A program made the position numbers and the translations under genes. The notes under the pieces are model-generated. The model was not told where the DNA came from and searched no databases. It saw nothing but the letters and a program-made list of their open reading frames with translations. A stretch of 64,000 nucleotides of DNA from assembly GCF_004005855.1 (NCBI RefSeq), contig NZ_SACL01000004.1:62001-126000 (forward strand), given 5' to 3'. This stretch comes from Rhodovarius crocodyli (GTDB taxonomy: Bacteria; Pseudomonadota; Alphaproteobacteria; Acetobacterales; Acetobacteraceae). This document shows positions 61,769 to 64,000 of this stretch, piece by piece (positions within the stretch are counted from its first letter, which is position 1; each line of letters starts with the position of its first letter).

Positions 61769-63105
61769 TCGACCTGCTGATCCTGGGTGCTGGCCCCGCC
61801 GGCATGGCCGCCGCCATCGAGGCGAGCCGCCTCGGCCTCTCGGTGCAGCTGCTGGACGAGAACGCGGCCCCCGGCGGACAGGTGCACCGCAACGCCCGCG
61901 CCGATGCGCGTGGCCCCGGCGACATCCAGGCCCATGCCGGCGCGAAGCTGATGGCCGAGCTCGCGGCCAGCGGTGCCGACTGTGTGTATGGCGCAACGCT
62001 CTGGGCCATCGAGCCCGGGCCCACGGCATTCTATTCGGTGAACGGCGCGGCCCGGCGGGTGGAGGCGAAGCGGATCATCCTCGCCCCGGGTGCCACCGAA
62101 CGCGCCCTGCCCATCCCCGGCTGGACCCTGCCGGGCGTGATGGGGGTGGGTGCCGCGCAGACGCTGCTGAAATCCGCCGGGCTGGTGCCGCAGGGTGAGG
62201 TCTGGATCGCGGGCCAGGGGCCGCTGCTGTGGCTGTATGCCGCGCAGGCGCTGGCCAAGGGCGGGCGGATCGCGGGCATCCTGGACATGTCGGACCCCGG
62301 GGCCTGGCGCCGCGCGGTGTGGCGGTTGCCCTGCGCGCTGCGCAAGCCGCGCTACCTGATGCTGGGCCTGTCCTGGATGCGCGCGGTCACCAAGGCGGTG
62401 CCGGTGCATTGCGGCCGGGCCATCCGCGCCCTCGGCACCGACCGGCTGGAAGCGATCGAGATCGACGGCGTGCGCCACGCCGCCGACACGCTGCTGCTGC
62501 ATGACGGCGTGGTTCCCAACACCCAGATCACCCGCGCCATCCAGGGGCTGCGGCACGAATGGAATGAGGCGCAGCGCGCCTTCCGCCCGGTGCTGGACGA
62601 ATACGGCCACACCAGCGTCGCCGGCGTGATGGTGGCCGGTGATTCCGGGGGCATCGGCGGGGCCTGGGCCGCCGCGCTGTCGGGGCGGATCGCGGCCATC
62701 GGTGCTGCCTGCGACCTCGGCCTGTTCGGGGTGGAGCAGCGCGACGCGCTGGCCGGGCCGCTGATGCTGCAACGCGGCGATGAGCTGGCCCCGCGCGGCT
62801 TCCTCGACACCCTGTACGCGCCCCTGCCCGTCCCCGCGGCGGCGGACACCATCCTGTGCCGGTGCGAGGAAGTGACGCGCGGCACCATCGACAACGCGGC
62901 GCAGCTCGGCTGCCTCGGGGTCAATCAGCTGAAGGCCTTCACCCGTGCCGGCATGGGTGCCTGCCAGGGCCGCACCTGCCACCCGCTGATCCACGCCGCC
63001 ATGGCCGAGGCCCGCCACGCCCCGGCCGCTGATATGGAGGCGATGCGCACGCGCTTCCCCACCAAGCCGCTTACGATCGGTGAGCTGGCGGCGCTGGCGG
63101 AATGA
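61765..63105 (+). CDS. FAD/NAD(P)-binding subunit with C-terminal BFD-like [2Fe-2S] domain (HcnB / OoxA-like alpha subunit)
   Basis: 446 residues. N-terminal LLILGAGPAGMAAAIEASRLGLSVQLLDE, a second nucleotide-binding segment (VWIAGQGPLLWLYAAQALAKGGRIAGI) and a C-terminal CRCEEVTRGTIDNAAQLGCLGVNQLKAFTRAGMGACQGRTC region: four cysteines for a [2Fe-2S] cluster, as in BFD. This is the alpha subunit layout of HcnABC, octopine/nopaline oxidase and D-hydroxyproline dehydrogenase. Electrons probably pass between flavins and clusters to the respiratory chain. Confidence 0.9.
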   Translation: MIDLLILGAGPAGMAAAIEASRLGLSVQLLDENAAPGGQVHRNARADARGPGDIQAHAGAKLMAELAASGADCVYGATLWAIEPGPTAFYSVNGAARRVEAKRIILAPGATERALPIPGWTLPGVMGVGAAQTLLKSAGLVPQGEVWIAGQGPLLWLYAAQALAKGGRIAGILDMSDPGAWRRAVWRLPCALRKPRYLMLGLSWMRAVTKAVPVHCGRAIRALGTDRLEAIEIDGVRHAADTLLLHDGVVPNTQITRAIQGLRHEWNEAQRAFRPVLDEYGHTSVAGVMVAGDSGGIGGAWAAALSGRIAAIGAACDLGLFGVEQRDALAGPLMLQRGDELAPRGFLDTLYAPLPVPAAADTILCRCEEVTRGTIDNAAQLGCLGVNQLKAFTRAGMGACQGRTCHPLIHAAMAEARHAPAADMEAMRTRFPTKPLTIGELAALAE

Positions 63106-64000
63106 AGCAGGCGCTGATCATCGGCGGCGGGCTGCATGGGCTTTCGACCGCGCTGCACCTCGCGCGGCGCGGGGGGTGGCGGGTGCGCGTGCTGGAACGC
63201 CGCCATGTCGGGCGCCATAGCTCGGGCGTGAACGCGGGCGGCGTGCGGCGGCTGGGGCGGGATCTGCGCGAAGTCGGGCTGTCGGTGATCGCGGCCGAGA
63301 TGTGGGACAACCTTCCGCGGATCGTGGGCGATGACGGCGGCTTCCGCCCCTTCGGCCAGATCAAGCTGGCGGAATCCGACGCCGACATTGCCAAGCTCGA
63401 AGCCCGTCAGGCCGCCACCCACGCGCGCGGCTGGACGCATGAGGAAATGATCGACCGGGATGAGGTGCTGCGCCTGCTGCCCGCCGTGTCGGGGCATGTG
63501 CGCGGGGCGATGATCGTGCGCGGCGACGGCTCGGCCAACCCCATGCGCACCGTGATGGCGTTCCGCCGCGCGGCGCAGGAAGCGGGGGTGGAGATCATCG
63601 AAGGCATTGCGGTGAATGGGATCGGCACCACCGGTTCAGGCACCCTTGTCGTGGAAACCGATCGCGGCCCCATGCAGGCCGACCGCGTGGCCAATTGCGC
63701 GGGCGCCTGGGCGAGCGGGCTCGCCGCCGGCATCGGGGAGCATATCCCCACCAACGCCAAGGCCAGCATGATGATCGTGACGGAGCGCCTGCCCTTCTTC
63801 TGCCTGCCGACGGTCGGCAGCGCGGCGCGCGCGCTTTCCTTCAAGCAATCCGAGGTCGGCACCGTGGTGATCGGCGGCGGGCACCAGGGCGCGAACGACA
63901 TCGCGACCGAGACCTCCAGCCAGAACCTGATGAACCTGGCGAAGGCCGCGCGCATCGCGGCCGAGATCTTCCCCATCGTCGCCGGCGCGCGGATCATCCG
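63102..64000 (+). CDS. FAD-dependent oxidoreductase of the DAO family (second beta-type subunit; 3' truncated by window)
   Basis: The frame is open from ATG 63102 to the window end (299 codons). It overlaps the previous stop by 4 bases (ATGA). It begins KQALIIGGGLHGLSTALHLARRG, followed by a conserved VRRLGRDLREVGLS and later VVIGGGHQGANDIATETSSQNL. The sequence is clearly a DAO/OoxB-type protein and differs from the first DAO (60376). Likely the catalytic amino-acid/opine-oxidising subunit, but the C terminus is not seen. Confidence 0.88.
   Translation, partial: MKQALIIGGGLHGLSTALHLARRGGWRVRVLERRHVGRHSSGVNAGGVRRLGRDLREVGLSVIAAEMWDNLPRIVGDDGGFRPFGQIKLAESDADIAKLEARQAATHARGWTHEEMIDRDEVLRLLPAVSGHVRGAMIVRGDGSANPMRTVMAFRRAAQEAGVEIIEGIAVNGIGTTGSGTLVVETDRGPMQADRVANCAGAWASGLAAGIGEHIPTNAKASMMIVTERLPFFCLPTVGSAARALSFKQSEVGTVVIGGGHQGANDIATETSSQNLMNLAKAARIAAEIFPIVAGARII

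Noticed and set aside
61453-63018. 521-codon minus-strand open frame over the FeS/FAD subunit genes
   Set aside because: Antisense to well-supported cofactor motifs; no recognisable domain.

Overview
The window is a gene-dense, high-GC chromosomal segment from an alphaproteobacterium. The best guess is the Acetobacteraceae (Roseomonas-like). This rests on three orphan tripartite-tricarboxylate-type (Bug) receptors, the dacC-tmk-holB-metG-tatD-MBL-mazG gene order, a FeS-type photolyase, Bpt, an alphaproteobacterial-style citrate synthase and the overall codon bias. It is an inference from gene content; there is no rRNA to confirm it. I see no tRNA, rRNA, CRISPR array, prophage or complete insertion sequence.

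Layout. 1-4.0 kb: the end of ubiA, a coupled methyltransferase, an RTX metalloprotease and a HupE/UreJ membrane protein. 4.0-9.0 kb: a catabolic cluster (Bug receptor, IlvD/Edd dehydratase, RraA-type aldolase) read leftwards from a divergent GntR regulator, with a candidate operator between them. 9.0-14 kb: an orphan gene, citrate synthase with a clear terminator, a nuclease-fold protein with altered catalytic residues, a CHAD protein and SixA. 14-20.4 kb: a secreted protein coupled to a FeS photolyase, a 158-bp MITE-like element at the photolyase/bpt junction, a lipoprotein, a polytopic membrane protein and a pirin. 20.4-30.6 kb: a leftward housekeeping block (mltB, rlpA-like, dacC, tmk, holB, metG, tatD, MBL, mazG) interrupted by two small unrelated genes and containing an array of 22-bp tandem repeats next to AT-rich DNA and DnaA-box-like sites.

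30.6-45 kb: accessory metabolism (MmgE/PrpD, a second Bug receptor, an HSL-type esterase, M20 hydrolase), a diguanylate cyclase, a TetR-controlled RND efflux pump with two matching palindromic operators, a DUF3237/PLP-lyase pair, a second TetR divergent from an SDR with duplicated operator-like sites, and an alpha/beta hydrolase. 45-58.8 kb: a DEAD-box helicase with a long Arg/Asp-rich repeat tail, glutaryl-CoA dehydrogenase, an rRNA methyltransferase, a third Bug receptor, an FMN monooxygenase, an FkbM methyltransferase, a secreted metallo-beta-lactamase-fold hydrolase, an MsbA-like ABC exporter, an M48 protease and LemA. 58.8-64 kb: a peptide-type binding protein divergent from a four-gene flavin/FeS dehydrogenase operon (HcnABC / opine oxidase-like) that carries two different DAO-type subunits and runs off the window.

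The most unusual structures are the MITE-like element that supplies the stop codons of two convergent genes, the iteron-like 22-bp repeats upstream of mazG, the two-DAO dehydrogenase operon and the catalytically altered nuclease. None is a demonstrated new system. Coordinates and motifs were read by eye; no database search was possible.
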